Assembly: GCA_946188165.1 (NCBI GenBank) | Contig: CAMHTW010000027.1 | Coordinates: forward strand, 1 to 51,093 | Origin: an uncultured Prevotella sp. | Lineage (GTDB): Bacteria; Bacteroidota; Bacteroidia; Bacteroidales; Bacteroidaceae | Reading direction: 5' to 3' | DNA length: 51,093 bases | In this document: piece after piece, positions 41,326-48,823 of the stretch | How the letters are laid out: each line of letters begins with the position of its first letter | Numbering within the stretch: the stretch's first letter is position 1 | Notes under the pieces: generated by a model | Database searches by the model: none | What the model saw: the letters and a program-made list of their open reading frames with translations, nothing else | What the model was told of the DNA's origin: nothing | Made by a program: the position numbers and the translations under genes

Positions 41326-42500
41326 TGGAACGCCTGTGGAACAACAACTATTGTAAGGTGATGATAGCGAACTTTTCGCTATTCACCGCCTTTTATTTGT
41401 TGACACCACTGCTCCCACTCTATCTGCACGAAACATTCGGAGCCACCAAGGACGTCATCGGACTTGTGCTTTCCGGCTATACCATTACCGCCTTGCTATT
41501 CCGTCCGTTCAGCGGATACTTTGTAGATTCTTTCCCACGAAAGACGGTGCTGATGGTATGTTTTACGGCTTTCGCCATCTTCTTTGCTGGCTATTTGGCA
41601 GCATCAACACTACTGCTTTTTACTATTGTAAGAACGCTGCATGGAGGCCCTTTCGGTGCACTTACTGTAGCCAACTCAACCGTAGCTATTGATGTGTTAC
41701 CCTCTTCACGCCGTAACGAGGGTATCGGCTACTATGGTCTAAGCAACAATCTGGCGATGGCTATTGCGCCTTCATTTGCCATCTTCATCTATTCACAGAC
41801 ACACAATTTCGAACTGTTATTCTGGTTGGCGCTGATAGTGGCAACGTTCGGTCTCATTGTCGACTCAACGGTCAAACTCAATCATAAGCCTTCAGACGTT
41901 AGACCTCGCAAGCTATCTCTTGACCGTTTCTTCCTGCAACATGGTTGGCTCATAGGCGTCAACATGGTGTTCTTTGGTTTCTGTTTCGGTGTGCTCAGCA
42001 ACTATCTGGCCATCTACGGCAAACAAGTGATGGGTATTACAGGAGGTACAGGTACATGGTTTATGCTATGTTCTATTGGTCTGATACTCTCACGTCTGCA
42101 AGGAGGAAAAGCATTACGCCAGGGACGTTTGACACAGAATGCTGCTGAGGGTATGGTTATCTCGCTGGTGGGCTATACGCTGTTTATTGCCTGCCCCAAC
42201 TATATCGGTTATTATGGTTCAGCTATGCTGATTGGACTGGGCAATGGTCACATGTGGCCTGCTTTCCAGAATATGATGATATGCATGGCTCATCATAATG
42301 AACGTGGTACCGCCAATTCAACCATTCTCATCTCGTGGGATGTCGGTATGGGATTAGGTATTTTGTTGGGTGGAATAATAGCTGAAGATTTTAGTTATGC
42401 CACTGCTTTTTGGACAGTAGCATTTGTCAATCTTGCAGGTGTACTCTTATATTTTGCACGTTCACAGAAGTTCTTTTTGGAACGTCAAATTGAGGCATAA
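41325..42500 (+). CDS. Major facilitator superfamily transporter
   Basis: 391 residues with about 12 membrane helices. The loop motif between helices 2 and 3 reads GYFVDSFPRKTVLM (the MFS motif A, G-x-x-x-D-x-x-x-R-K). Helix 5 has GYYGLSNNLAMAIAPSFA, and late helices include NERGTANSTILISWDVGMGLG, typical of drug or metabolite exporters of the YfcJ/YhhS type. It overlaps the hisC stop by one base and is the last gene of the his operon. Export of a pathway-related compound is possible, but operon membership is the only hint. Confidence 0.9.
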   Translation: MERLWNNNYCKVMIANFSLFTAFYLLTPLLPLYLHETFGATKDVIGLVLSGYTITALLFRPFSGYFVDSFPRKTVLMVCFTAFAIFFAGYLAASTLLLFTIVRTLHGGPFGALTVANSTVAIDVLPSSRRNEGIGYYGLSNNLAMAIAPSFAIFIYSQTHNFELLFWLALIVATFGLIVDSTVKLNHKPSDVRPRKLSLDRFFLQHGWLIGVNMVFFGFCFGVLSNYLAIYGKQVMGITGGTGTWFMLCSIGLILSRLQGGKALRQGRLTQNAAEGMVISLVGYTLFIACPNYIGYYGSAMLIGLGNGHMWPAFQNMMICMAHHNERGTANSTILISWDVGMGLGILLGGIIAEDFSYATAFWTVAFVNLAGVLLYFARSQKFFLERQIEA

Positions 42501-42517
42501 AAAAGGGGGTAAAATAA

Positions 42518-42545
42518 AGATTAGTTGTCTCACGACAACCAATCT
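42518..42545. terminator. Hairpin after the his operon
   Basis: AGATTAGTTGTC, loop TCAC, GACAACCAATCT: a 12-bp stem with one mismatch, 17 bp after the MFS stop. The T-run is poor (TCAAATT), so it may be a weak terminator or an mRNA-protecting structure. Confidence 0.55.
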
Positions 42546-42572
42546 TCAAATTAACCTTAATAATCTAATACC

Positions 42573-42620
42573 ATGAAAAACACACTACAAAGATACGAAG
42601 ATTTCTCGTATCAGCAATGA
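42573..42620 (+). other. Possible 15-codon mini-ORF with internal palindrome
   Basis: ATG 42573 opens MKNTLQRYEDFSYQQ then TGA. The DNA includes the palindrome GATACGA/TCGTATC (42592-42612). It lies in the gap between convergent genes; the AT-rich run before it resembles start regions of this group, but no gene follows on this strand. It could be a relic 5' end of a lost gene. Confidence 0.25.
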
Positions 42621-42644
42621 TTTTCTATCTCTTATGTGTATTAT

Positions 42645-43214
42645 TTAATATATTTTAAACTCTTTATTATTCCATTTAAAAGTATTTAACACTTTTTCTA
42701 TCTCTTTTTGTTCTTCATTTGCTGGGATATCCAAGCTCGTCTCGCGCTGAATCGTCAACTCAGGAGCCTGCGAACTGAGCATGATATGATGCGTATAAGA
42801 AGGCAAAGAAATTCGATCCTCTTTTGGAAGCAGTTGCCACTTGACGGAATAGAAATCAATAGTGCTCTCGCGCATGCCCTCACCAAAGGTTCGAACCAGA
42901 CAAATAATCTGGCGGGCATCATCTATGGTCTCATTGACATCGAGCAAACGCAACTGAATCTGCGAAGCGGAATTCATTGTAAGCGACGCATAATCATCAG
43001 TGAGTTCCGTCAACTGACTCTTGCCTCCCAAATCGTTGCTGACCTCGGCCTTCATACCCGAATCGATGAAATCGATAAAGTCAAGGCGAGCATTCTGGTT
43101 GAGATAAGGGAGTAACGAATCAGGCATCTGCTTGATAACGTCACGCATTTTGACCTGTGCCTGTACGGCACAAGTCAGAAGCAAGGATAGTATGATAAAG
43201 AATACCTTCATCAA
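42645..43214 (-). CDS. DUF3256 secreted protein
   Basis: 189 residues with signal peptide (1-19, MMKVFFIILSLLLTCAVQA). The mature protein has KMRDVIKQMPDSLLPYLNQN, DFIDFIDSGMKAEVSNDLGG, the long beta region with LRLLDVNETIDDARQIICLV and a tail EEQKEIEKVLNTFKWNNKEF. This is the pattern of DUF3256, a Bacteroidales family of unknown function. It is the last gene of the ileS-to-DUF3256 gene run, 38 bp after paaK; that gap holds another short microrepeat of ATCAATT-type units. Confidence 0.87.
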   Translation of the reverse strand: MMKVFFIILSLLLTCAVQAQVKMRDVIKQMPDSLLPYLNQNARLDFIDFIDSGMKAEVSNDLGGKSQLTELTDDYASLTMNSASQIQLRLLDVNETIDDARQIICLVRTFGEGMRESTIDFYSVKWQLLPKEDRISLPSYTHHIMLSSQAPELTIQRETSLDIPANEEQKEIEKVLNTFKWNNKEFKIY

Positions 43215-43252
43215 TTCTCAATTATCAATTGTCATTTATCCCAAAGGCCGCA

Positions 43253-44593
43253 TCAGCCTCTACCAGGACGGAGATCCTTTACACGAACGGCCTTACCCTC
43301 GCTAACGGGCAGAGAACCCTTCTTGACAAGTTTCACATGAGGTGTGAGCAGGATTTCGTCCTTCAAAGCACGCTGTATGTCCTTGGTCATCTTCTGCAAC
43401 TCGGGATAGACATCGGTGTTCAGTCCGTCCAATTCAACTTCTACGGTCATGATGTCGTTGTCGTCCTCGGTATCGAGCGTAATCAGATAGTTGCTGCCCA
43501 AGCCAGGATACTGAACGAGAATCTTCTCGACCTGCATGGGGAACACGTTAACACCCTTGATAATAAACATATCGTCGGTACGTCCCTTAATACGGTCAAT
43601 GCGACGATGCGTGCGTCCACACTTACACTCACCAGGTAAGATGCGTGTGAGGTCGCGGGTACGATAGCGAAGGATAGGCATCATGGTACGATCCAACGTG
43701 GTCAGCACCATCTCACCAATCTCGCCATCTGGCACAGGTTCGAAGGTGTCCGGATCGACAATTTCTACGATGTAGTTGTCTTCCCACAGGTGCATACCAC
43801 ACTGCTCCTTACATTCGAAAGCCACACCAGGGCCATTCATCTCAGTCATGCCGAACGAGTTGTAGGCCTTAACACCTAACATGCGCTCAATGCGGCGACG
43901 CTGTTCCTCGGTATGAGGCTCAGCACCAATGCAGAGCGTGCGCAGTTTGGTGGTACGAGGATCGACACCCTCTTCCTGGAACACTTCTGCCAGACGGATG
44001 GCGTATGAAGGAATGGCATGCAGACAGGTGGTACCAAAATCCTTGATGAACTTAATCTGACGCTTTGAGTTACCGGCAGCAGCGGGCACCGTCATTGCTC
44101 CAAGCCATTCGGCACCATACTGGAAGCCAAGACCGCCAGTGAACATGCCATAACCGCTGGAGTTCTGGAACACATCACTCTTGCGGCAGCCAACCATATA
44201 GAGGTTACGGGCTATCATATTGGCCCACGAACAGATATCGTGCTCAGAATAGACAACGACACAGGGGTTACCCGTTGTACCACTGGTAGAATGGATACGC
44301 ACAGCATCGTCCATATCGGCACCTACGAGTCCAAAGGGATAGTTGTCTCGCAGATCCTGCTTCGTGGTAAAGGGAATCTTGCGCAGGTCATCGAGGCTGT
44401 TGATGGAATCAGCCGTGATACCCAACTCCCCTAACCTCTTCTTATAAAAAGGAGACTGGAGGCATACCTTGATAGTATCCTTGAGTTTCTTTACTTGCAG
44501 CTCTTCAAGCTGTTTACGGGGCATTCTCTCGAGTTCCGGCTGCCAGCACTCTCCATCGGGTTTGATGGTAGCCATAATTTTTTCATCCGTCAT
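43253..44593 (-). CDS. paaK: Phenylacetate-CoA ligase
   Basis: 446 residues. It activates an aryl acid with ATP and CoA through an adenylate. Visible are SPFYKKRLGELGI (47-59), IPFTTKQDLRDNYPFG (73-88), the P-loop TSGTTGNP (103-110), YGMFTGGLGFQYGAEWLG, NSFGMTEMNGPGV, RYRTRDLTRILPGECKCGR and IKGRTDDMFIIKGVNVFP with the adenylation Lys downstream. In Bacteroidales such genes are usually without a phenylacetate degradation operon; they may scavenge aryl acids to aromatic amino acids together with an indolepyruvate-type oxidoreductase, which is not in this window. It lies 37 bp after rsmE. Confidence 0.94.
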   Translation of the reverse strand: MTDEKIMATIKPDGECWQPELERMPRKQLEELQVKKLKDTIKVCLQSPFYKKRLGELGITADSINSLDDLRKIPFTTKQDLRDNYPFGLVGADMDDAVRIHSTSGTTGNPCVVVYSEHDICSWANMIARNLYMVGCRKSDVFQNSSGYGMFTGGLGFQYGAEWLGAMTVPAAAGNSKRQIKFIKDFGTTCLHAIPSYAIRLAEVFQEEGVDPRTTKLRTLCIGAEPHTEEQRRRIERMLGVKAYNSFGMTEMNGPGVAFECKEQCGMHLWEDNYIVEIVDPDTFEPVPDGEIGEMVLTTLDRTMMPILRYRTRDLTRILPGECKCGRTHRRIDRIKGRTDDMFIIKGVNVFPMQVEKILVQYPGLGSNYLITLDTEDDNDIMTVEVELDGLNTDVYPELQKMTKDIQRALKDEILLTPHVKLVKKGSLPVSEGKAVRVKDLRPGRG

Positions 44594-44630
44594 ATCTAAT
44601 TTAATTTATGAATTATCGTTTTACTTCTTA

Positions 44631-45353
44631 TTATTTCTCTTTTGCCAATTGCATCATCATAACTGCCGAAAGACCAGCTGTCTCTGTACGCAGACGGCTC
44701 TTACCCAGATGTACTGAAATATAGCCTGCTGCAATGGCCTGGCGAACCTCATCAATAGAGAAGTCGCCTTCAGGGCCAATCAAAACTGTGGCATCGTCGG
44801 ATGCCGAAGTCTTTTGCAGTTCATCAAAGAGATAAGTACGTGGTACCTCTTCGTAACAATGTGCAATATATTTATGTCCTTCGCGAGGCTGTTTGATGAA
44901 GGCATCGAAGGTGACAATCTCGTTCAACTGCGTAACCCATGCCTTATGACTCTGCTTGACGGCAGAAATCATAATCTTCTCCAAACGAGAAATCTTAACC
45001 AAGCGACGCTCAGAGAACTTGCAGTTGAGGAATGATATTTCATCAACTCCCACCTCTACTGCCTTCTCAGTCATCCACTCGATACGTTCCATCATCTTCG
45101 TAGGCGCAATAGCCAGATGAATATGTCCCTGCCACTGTCGCTGCTGTGGCATCTGTTCTTTAATTTCATACAAGCAATGCTTGGTATGAGCCAAGGTTAC
45201 TTCAGCACGATAGTAGTTGCCCTGACCGTCCATCAATACCATTTCGTCACCAATCTTCATGCGTAGCACACGCAAAGCATGCATAGCCTCTTCAGGTGGC
45301 AACTCGGTAGCCGTCAGTGCATCTGGAACATAGAAGGACCTAACTTCTTTCAT
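44631..45353 (-). CDS. rsmE: 16S rRNA (uracil-1498-N3)-methyltransferase
   Basis: 240 residues. A SPOUT-class enzyme that methylates U1498 of 16S rRNA using SAM. The N-terminal PUA-like part has RSFYVPDALTATELPPEEAMHALRVLRMKIGDEM (in outline, residues 4-38). The knotted methylase domain has LAIAPTKMMERIEWMTEKAVEVGV, SERRLVKISRLEKIMISAVKQS, and the SAM loop LIGPEGDFSIDEV ... LGKSRLRTETAGL. It begins 2 bp after the transporter stop and is followed by paaK. All expected motifs are present. Confidence 0.95.
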   Translation of the reverse strand: MKEVRSFYVPDALTATELPPEEAMHALRVLRMKIGDEMVLMDGQGNYYRAEVTLAHTKHCLYEIKEQMPQQRQWQGHIHLAIAPTKMMERIEWMTEKAVEVGVDEISFLNCKFSERRLVKISRLEKIMISAVKQSHKAWVTQLNEIVTFDAFIKQPREGHKYIAHCYEEVPRTYLFDELQKTSASDDATVLIGPEGDFSIDEVRQAIAAGYISVHLGKSRLRTETAGLSAVMMMQLAKEK

Positions 45354-45355
45354 CT

Positions 45356-46684
45356 TTAGTGCTTTATTTCTGTAATAGGTTTCTTTTCAGGTTTAAATAC
45401 GATGGCAAAGGTAATACCAACTACCAATGCGAAAGCAGCAAATGTAAACCAGCATGACTGCCAGTCGCCCACCAAGTATCCGCCTTCCCAACTGCAATAG
45501 GCATTCACAATCTCACCAGCAGCCAATGTTCCGATGGTAGCACCCAAACCATTGGTCATCATCATAAACAAGCCCTGAGCCGAAGCTTTAATATCGGGTG
45601 CACACTCCTGATCGACAAAGATACCACCCGACACGTTGAAGAAGTCGAAGGCTACGCCATAGACAATGCAAGAGAGGATGAAGAAGATAACACCAGGCAT
45701 AGCCGGGTCGCCGATACCGAAGAAGCCGAAACGGAATACCCACGCAAAGAGCGACATCATCATGACCACCTTGATACCAAAACGCTTCAGGAAGAACGGT
45801 ATCATCAAGATACACAGGGCCTCACTAATCTGCGAGATAGAGGTCAGCATCGTAGCATTATTGGCAGCAAAGGTGTCAGCAAACTCTGGGATGCCCTTGA
45901 AACTGGTCAGGAAAGGACCAGCAAAACCGTTGGTCACTTGCAGACACATGCCCAGCAATGCCGAGAAGATAAAGAACAGAGCCATCTGGCGACGCTTGAA
46001 CAACTTGAAAGCATTGAGTCCGAGGGTCTCCACCAGCGATACTTTGCCTTCCTTCTTCTCCAACTTGCACTCTGGCAAGGTAAAGCAATAGGCAAAAAGC
46101 ACAAGGCTCAGAACACCAGACACTAAGAACTGTAAATAGGTATACTGGAACTTATGCGCATTCTCACCCAGGGTAAAACCAAAACCGCTGTCATCAATGA
46201 AGGCGCAGTTGACAAACCACATGGTAGCGATGAAACCAACAGTTCCCAACACACGGATAGGCGGGAAGTCCTTGACGGTATCCAAGTTGTTATTCTTCAA
46301 TATGGTGAATGCTGCCGTATTGGTCAGTGCAATGGTAGGCATATAGAATGCCACGCTCAGCGTATAAAGTGCTATGAACAGCGACTTGTCAGTCAACTCA
46401 TTACCAAAACCAGCCTGTTCGCCCATCCACCAGCAGCCAATCATGAAGCCACCAGCCACTAAATGACAAAGGCCTAACAAGCGCTGTGGCTGGATATACT
46501 TGTCGGCCACAATACCCATCAGCGTAGGCATGAAGATACTGACAATACCCTGAATAGCATAGAACCATGAGATATTGTCACCCAATCCGGCTATGCCCAG
46601 ATAGTTTCCCATACACGTGAGGTAGGCTCCCCAAACGGCGAACTCCAAGAAGTTCATGACCGCTAAACGTACTTTTAAGTTCAT
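45356..46684 (-). CDS. MFS nucleoside transporter, NupG/XapB-like
   Basis: 442 residues with about 12 membrane helices. The N-terminus MNLKVRLAVMNFLEFAVWGAY and the stretches GNYLGIAGLGDNISWFYAIQ, TLMGIVADKYIQPQRLLGL and SVAFYMPTIALTNTAAFTIL follow the NupG nucleoside:proton symporter pattern. The conserved FDFFNVSGGIFVDQE in the second half and a GWEGGYLVGDWQSCWF-like final loop also agree. It imports nucleosides across the inner membrane; the exact substrate is not visible. It lies between the small DUF4296-linked gene (31 bp) and rsmE (2 bp). Confidence 0.9.
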   Translation of the reverse strand: MNLKVRLAVMNFLEFAVWGAYLTCMGNYLGIAGLGDNISWFYAIQGIVSIFMPTLMGIVADKYIQPQRLLGLCHLVAGGFMIGCWWMGEQAGFGNELTDKSLFIALYTLSVAFYMPTIALTNTAAFTILKNNNLDTVKDFPPIRVLGTVGFIATMWFVNCAFIDDSGFGFTLGENAHKFQYTYLQFLVSGVLSLVLFAYCFTLPECKLEKKEGKVSLVETLGLNAFKLFKRRQMALFFIFSALLGMCLQVTNGFAGPFLTSFKGIPEFADTFAANNATMLTSISQISEALCILMIPFFLKRFGIKVVMMMSLFAWVFRFGFFGIGDPAMPGVIFFILSCIVYGVAFDFFNVSGGIFVDQECAPDIKASAQGLFMMMTNGLGATIGTLAAGEIVNAYCSWEGGYLVGDWQSCWFTFAAFALVVGITFAIVFKPEKKPITEIKH

Positions 46685-46715
46685 AGTTGTCTGTATTTAA
46701 TTAATTATTGGTTGT

Positions 46716-46949
46716 TTATTTCACGAGTCTATTATGATAATACACGCGTCTGCACCCGTTCTCGTCTCTAATTTCGAGTCGGCCCTGCATCCATTCGGTG
46801 AACGCCATTTCTTGTGTCAATGGGTATAGGTCGCAAACCGTGCTGTCCTCCGCTAATTCTACGACGTAGCGTGTCAGGCATTGGCCCTCGGGCGTTGTCA
46901 CCGTGTTGGATGCTATCCTTCGCGGGTGCTTCTGTGCTGGATTCATCAT
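46716..46949 (-). CDS. Small conserved-looking protein overlapping DUF4296 out of frame
   Basis: 77 residues. After a short basic N-terminus, IASNTVTTPEGQCLTRYVVEL ... LYPLTQEMAFTEWMQGRLEI (in parts) ... RRVYYHNRLVK reads like a small beta-rich cytoplasmic protein that I recall next to DUF4296 or lspA genes in Bacteroidales; the 'YPLTxExxxTEWxxGxIE' pattern is the reason. The first 182 bp lie inside the DUF4296 gene in another frame. The composition is natural in this frame, while the overlapping DUF4296 tail is low in structure, so this frame is probably the constrained one. Function unknown. Confidence 0.65.
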   Translation of the reverse strand: MMNPAQKHPRRIASNTVTTPEGQCLTRYVVELAEDSTVCDLYPLTQEMAFTEWMQGRLEIRDENGCRRVYYHNRLVK

Positions 46950-47733
46950 TTGTTATTTCTTCGTTTGCTAACATCTTATCATGGAAGCGTATCAGCTGTA
47001 TCTGACTGACGAACAGCATCTTTTGCGTATTGCTGTCATCATCGCCATCACTCAAATAGATAAAGCCTCGCATTTCCTTCAGCTTTTTCTCACGATAGGC
47101 AGGCACGCGAACCTGAGCTGTACCGGCAACAGAGATATGATTGGATGTCTGGATGATACTATCACCCTCATATTTACATACGATACATACCGTCAAATCC
47201 TTCGAACCACTCTGCCAGATGTATTCAGACATAAACTGGAACATGAACGAGTCGCCTCTCATGAACGTCGAATCCACTTTCACCGTAAAGTCATAACGGT
47301 TCATGGTGGCTCGTGGGATGAGAAGCAGGTCGGTCTGTTGATTCCAGATATTTGCTGTATCGCCAGTGGTGCTGTACTGCGAGTAGCGGTTAATCTCGCC
47401 TACGGCCACACCTAAACTGGTAGCCTCGTCACTCAATCGCTGGTTGACCTCAGCATAAATGTCTTTCAAACGATAGACATGCGAATAGTAATAGACAAGT
47501 GATGAATCGAAGTCAGCCTCCGTCACGCCATGCTTCTTCAGCACCGACTGGAAATAGAGCGAACGGTTAAAATCCATCTCCGTACCACCCTTTTGTCTTG
47601 ACATAGCCAGAGCCAAATGATAGTCATACAGGATATCCTCCATATCATCAGGTTGTATATACTCCGATGGTACGGTAGGCTTACATGCCACGACAAGTAT
47701 CAGCACCAGCAAATATGTCAGACTACGCCTCAT
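46768..47733 (-). CDS. DUF4296 lipoprotein
   Basis: 321 residues. A lipoprotein signal (MRRSLTYLLVLILVVAC, lipid on C17) leads to YIQPDDMEDILYDYHLALAM and FNRSLYFQSVLKKHGVTEADFDSSLVYYYSH, the DUF4296 signature (helical, about residues 20-120). A beta-rich second half follows. From about residue 262 the tail is charged and repetitive-looking (ESSTEAPAKDSIQHGDNARG, then RRRISGGQHGLRPIPID) and coincides with the other-frame small gene. It overlaps the lspA end by 11 bp; lspA processes lipoproteins like this one. Confidence 0.88.
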   Translation of the reverse strand: MRRSLTYLLVLILVVACKPTVPSEYIQPDDMEDILYDYHLALAMSRQKGGTEMDFNRSLYFQSVLKKHGVTEADFDSSLVYYYSHVYRLKDIYAEVNQRLSDEATSLGVAVGEINRYSQYSTTGDTANIWNQQTDLLLIPRATMNRYDFTVKVDSTFMRGDSFMFQFMSEYIWQSGSKDLTVCIVCKYEGDSIIQTSNHISVAGTAQVRVPAYREKKLKEMRGFIYLSDGDDDSNTQKMLFVSQIQLIRFHDKMLANEEITNDESSTEAPAKDSIQHGDNARGPMPDTLRRRISGGQHGLRPIPIDTRNGVHRMDAGPTRN

Positions 47734-48364
47734 CTTTTTTCTTTAATGTTATCTCGCTGATTTCCTTACGATAGAACAGCAACAGCAGCACCACGCCAAC
47801 AGAGATGCTGGAGTCGGCAAAGTTGAAGATGGGTGAGAAGAACACGTAGGGATTGCCGCCAACGTATGGCACCCAGTTGGGCCATGTGGTGACGATGAGC
47901 GGGAAGTAGAACATATCCACCACCTTACCCATCAGGAAGGGTGCATAGCCCGTACCAAACGGCACGAAGTAGCTGGTATAGAACTCTGACGAGGCATTGA
48001 AGATGAGTCCGTAGAACATCGAATCGAAGATGTTGCCAGCGGCACCAGCCATTATCATTGCCAGACAGATGATATATCCCCAACGCGCCTGTTTCCTTAC
48101 TTGTTGTGCTATATACCAACCTAAGAAGGCAATGGCTATAATGCGGAAGATACTCAACACCAGCTTTGAGCCAATCTCCATGCCGTAGGCCATACCGTTG
48201 TTCTCAATGAACACGATTTTAAACCACGACAGCACTTCAATCTGCTCGTGCAGCATCATGTGGGTCTTCACCCAAATCTTGATAACCTGGTCGATAACAA
48301 GGACGGCCAGCACGATTGCTGCTGCCAGCCATCCCCGTTTAACTATTCCAACGTTGTCTCTCAC
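47723..48364 (-). CDS. lspA: Lipoprotein signal peptidase (signal peptidase II)
   Basis: 213 residues, slightly longer than E. coli LspA because of an extra loop (about 120-175) usual in Bacteroidetes. Four membrane helices are evident. The catalytic aspartates are D114 in AGNIFDS and D184 in FNFADSSISVG; FIENNGMAYG is the third conserved block. It cuts prolipoproteins before the lipidated cysteine. It follows dksA after a 73-bp gap filled with a 14-bp tandem repeat and overlaps the DUF4296 gene by 11 bp. Confidence 0.96.
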   Translation of the reverse strand: MRDNVGIVKRGWLAAAIVLAVLVIDQVIKIWVKTHMMLHEQIEVLSWFKIVFIENNGMAYGMEIGSKLVLSIFRIIAIAFLGWYIAQQVRKQARWGYIICLAMIMAGAAGNIFDSMFYGLIFNASSEFYTSYFVPFGTGYAPFLMGKVVDMFYFPLIVTTWPNWVPYVGGNPYVFFSPIFNFADSSISVGVVLLLLFYRKEISEITLKKKDEA

Positions 48365-48383
48365 CTCTTACTTCTTACATCAA

Positions 48384-48439
48384 ACATCATCCATCAGACA
48401 TCATCCATCAGACATCATACATCAGCCATCATACATCTC
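48384..48439 (+). repeat. 14-bp tandem repeat between dksA and lspA
   Basis: Units ACATCATCCATCAG (twice), ACATCATACATCAG and CCATCATACATCTC. The last overlaps the dksA stop codon, so on the coding strand the array begins at the stop and fills the gap towards lspA. Confidence 0.8.
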
Positions 48440-48818
48440 ACTTCTTGCCTGCCATCTTAGACTCGACGCTCAGCGTAGCGTGAGGCACAGCCTTCAGTCG
48501 CTCCTTAGGTATCAGTTTACCGGTAATGCGGTCAATACCGTAAGTCTTATTCTGAATACGTACCAGCGCCGCCTTCAGCCCCTGAATGAACTTCTGCTGA
48601 CGGGCAGCCAGCGAGATAATCTCTTCTTTCGACTGTGTAGCACTGCCCTCTTCCAAGGCCTTGTACGTTGGCGACGTATCATCTACATCGTTCGAGTCCT
48701 TATTCATCAGGGCGTTCATCATCTGATCATAGTCACGCTTGGCTAATACCAACTTCTCTTCAATAATCACGCGGAACTCCTCGAGTTCTTCGTCCGTGTA
48801 ACGTGTTTTTTCTCCCAT
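48438..48818 (-). CDS. dksA: DksA/TraR-family regulator without zinc-finger cysteines
   Basis: 126 residues. A coiled-coil N-terminal part (ELEEFRVIIEEKLVLAKRDYDQMM, about residues 10-33 and on to 100) leads to YGIDRITGKLIPKERLKAVP and HATLS, the C-terminal signature of Bacteroidetes DksA-like proteins. There is not a single cysteine in the chain; in most relatives I recall at least one at the 'YGI(C)' position. It binds the RNA polymerase secondary channel and, with ppGpp, tunes transcription; without a zinc finger it would resemble redox-insensitive forms. It lies 5 bp after ileS. Confidence 0.88.
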   Translation of the reverse strand: MGEKTRYTDEELEEFRVIIEEKLVLAKRDYDQMMNALMNKDSNDVDDTSPTYKALEEGSATQSKEEIISLAARQQKFIQGLKAALVRIQNKTYGIDRITGKLIPKERLKAVPHATLSVESKMAGKK

Positions 48819-48823
48819 AATTG

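Noticed and set aside
44418..44463. C-rich/G-rich segment in paaK resembling the palindromic elements of the methyltransferase
   Set aside because: It encodes SPFYKKRLGELGI, which is normal conserved PaaK sequence, not an insertion.
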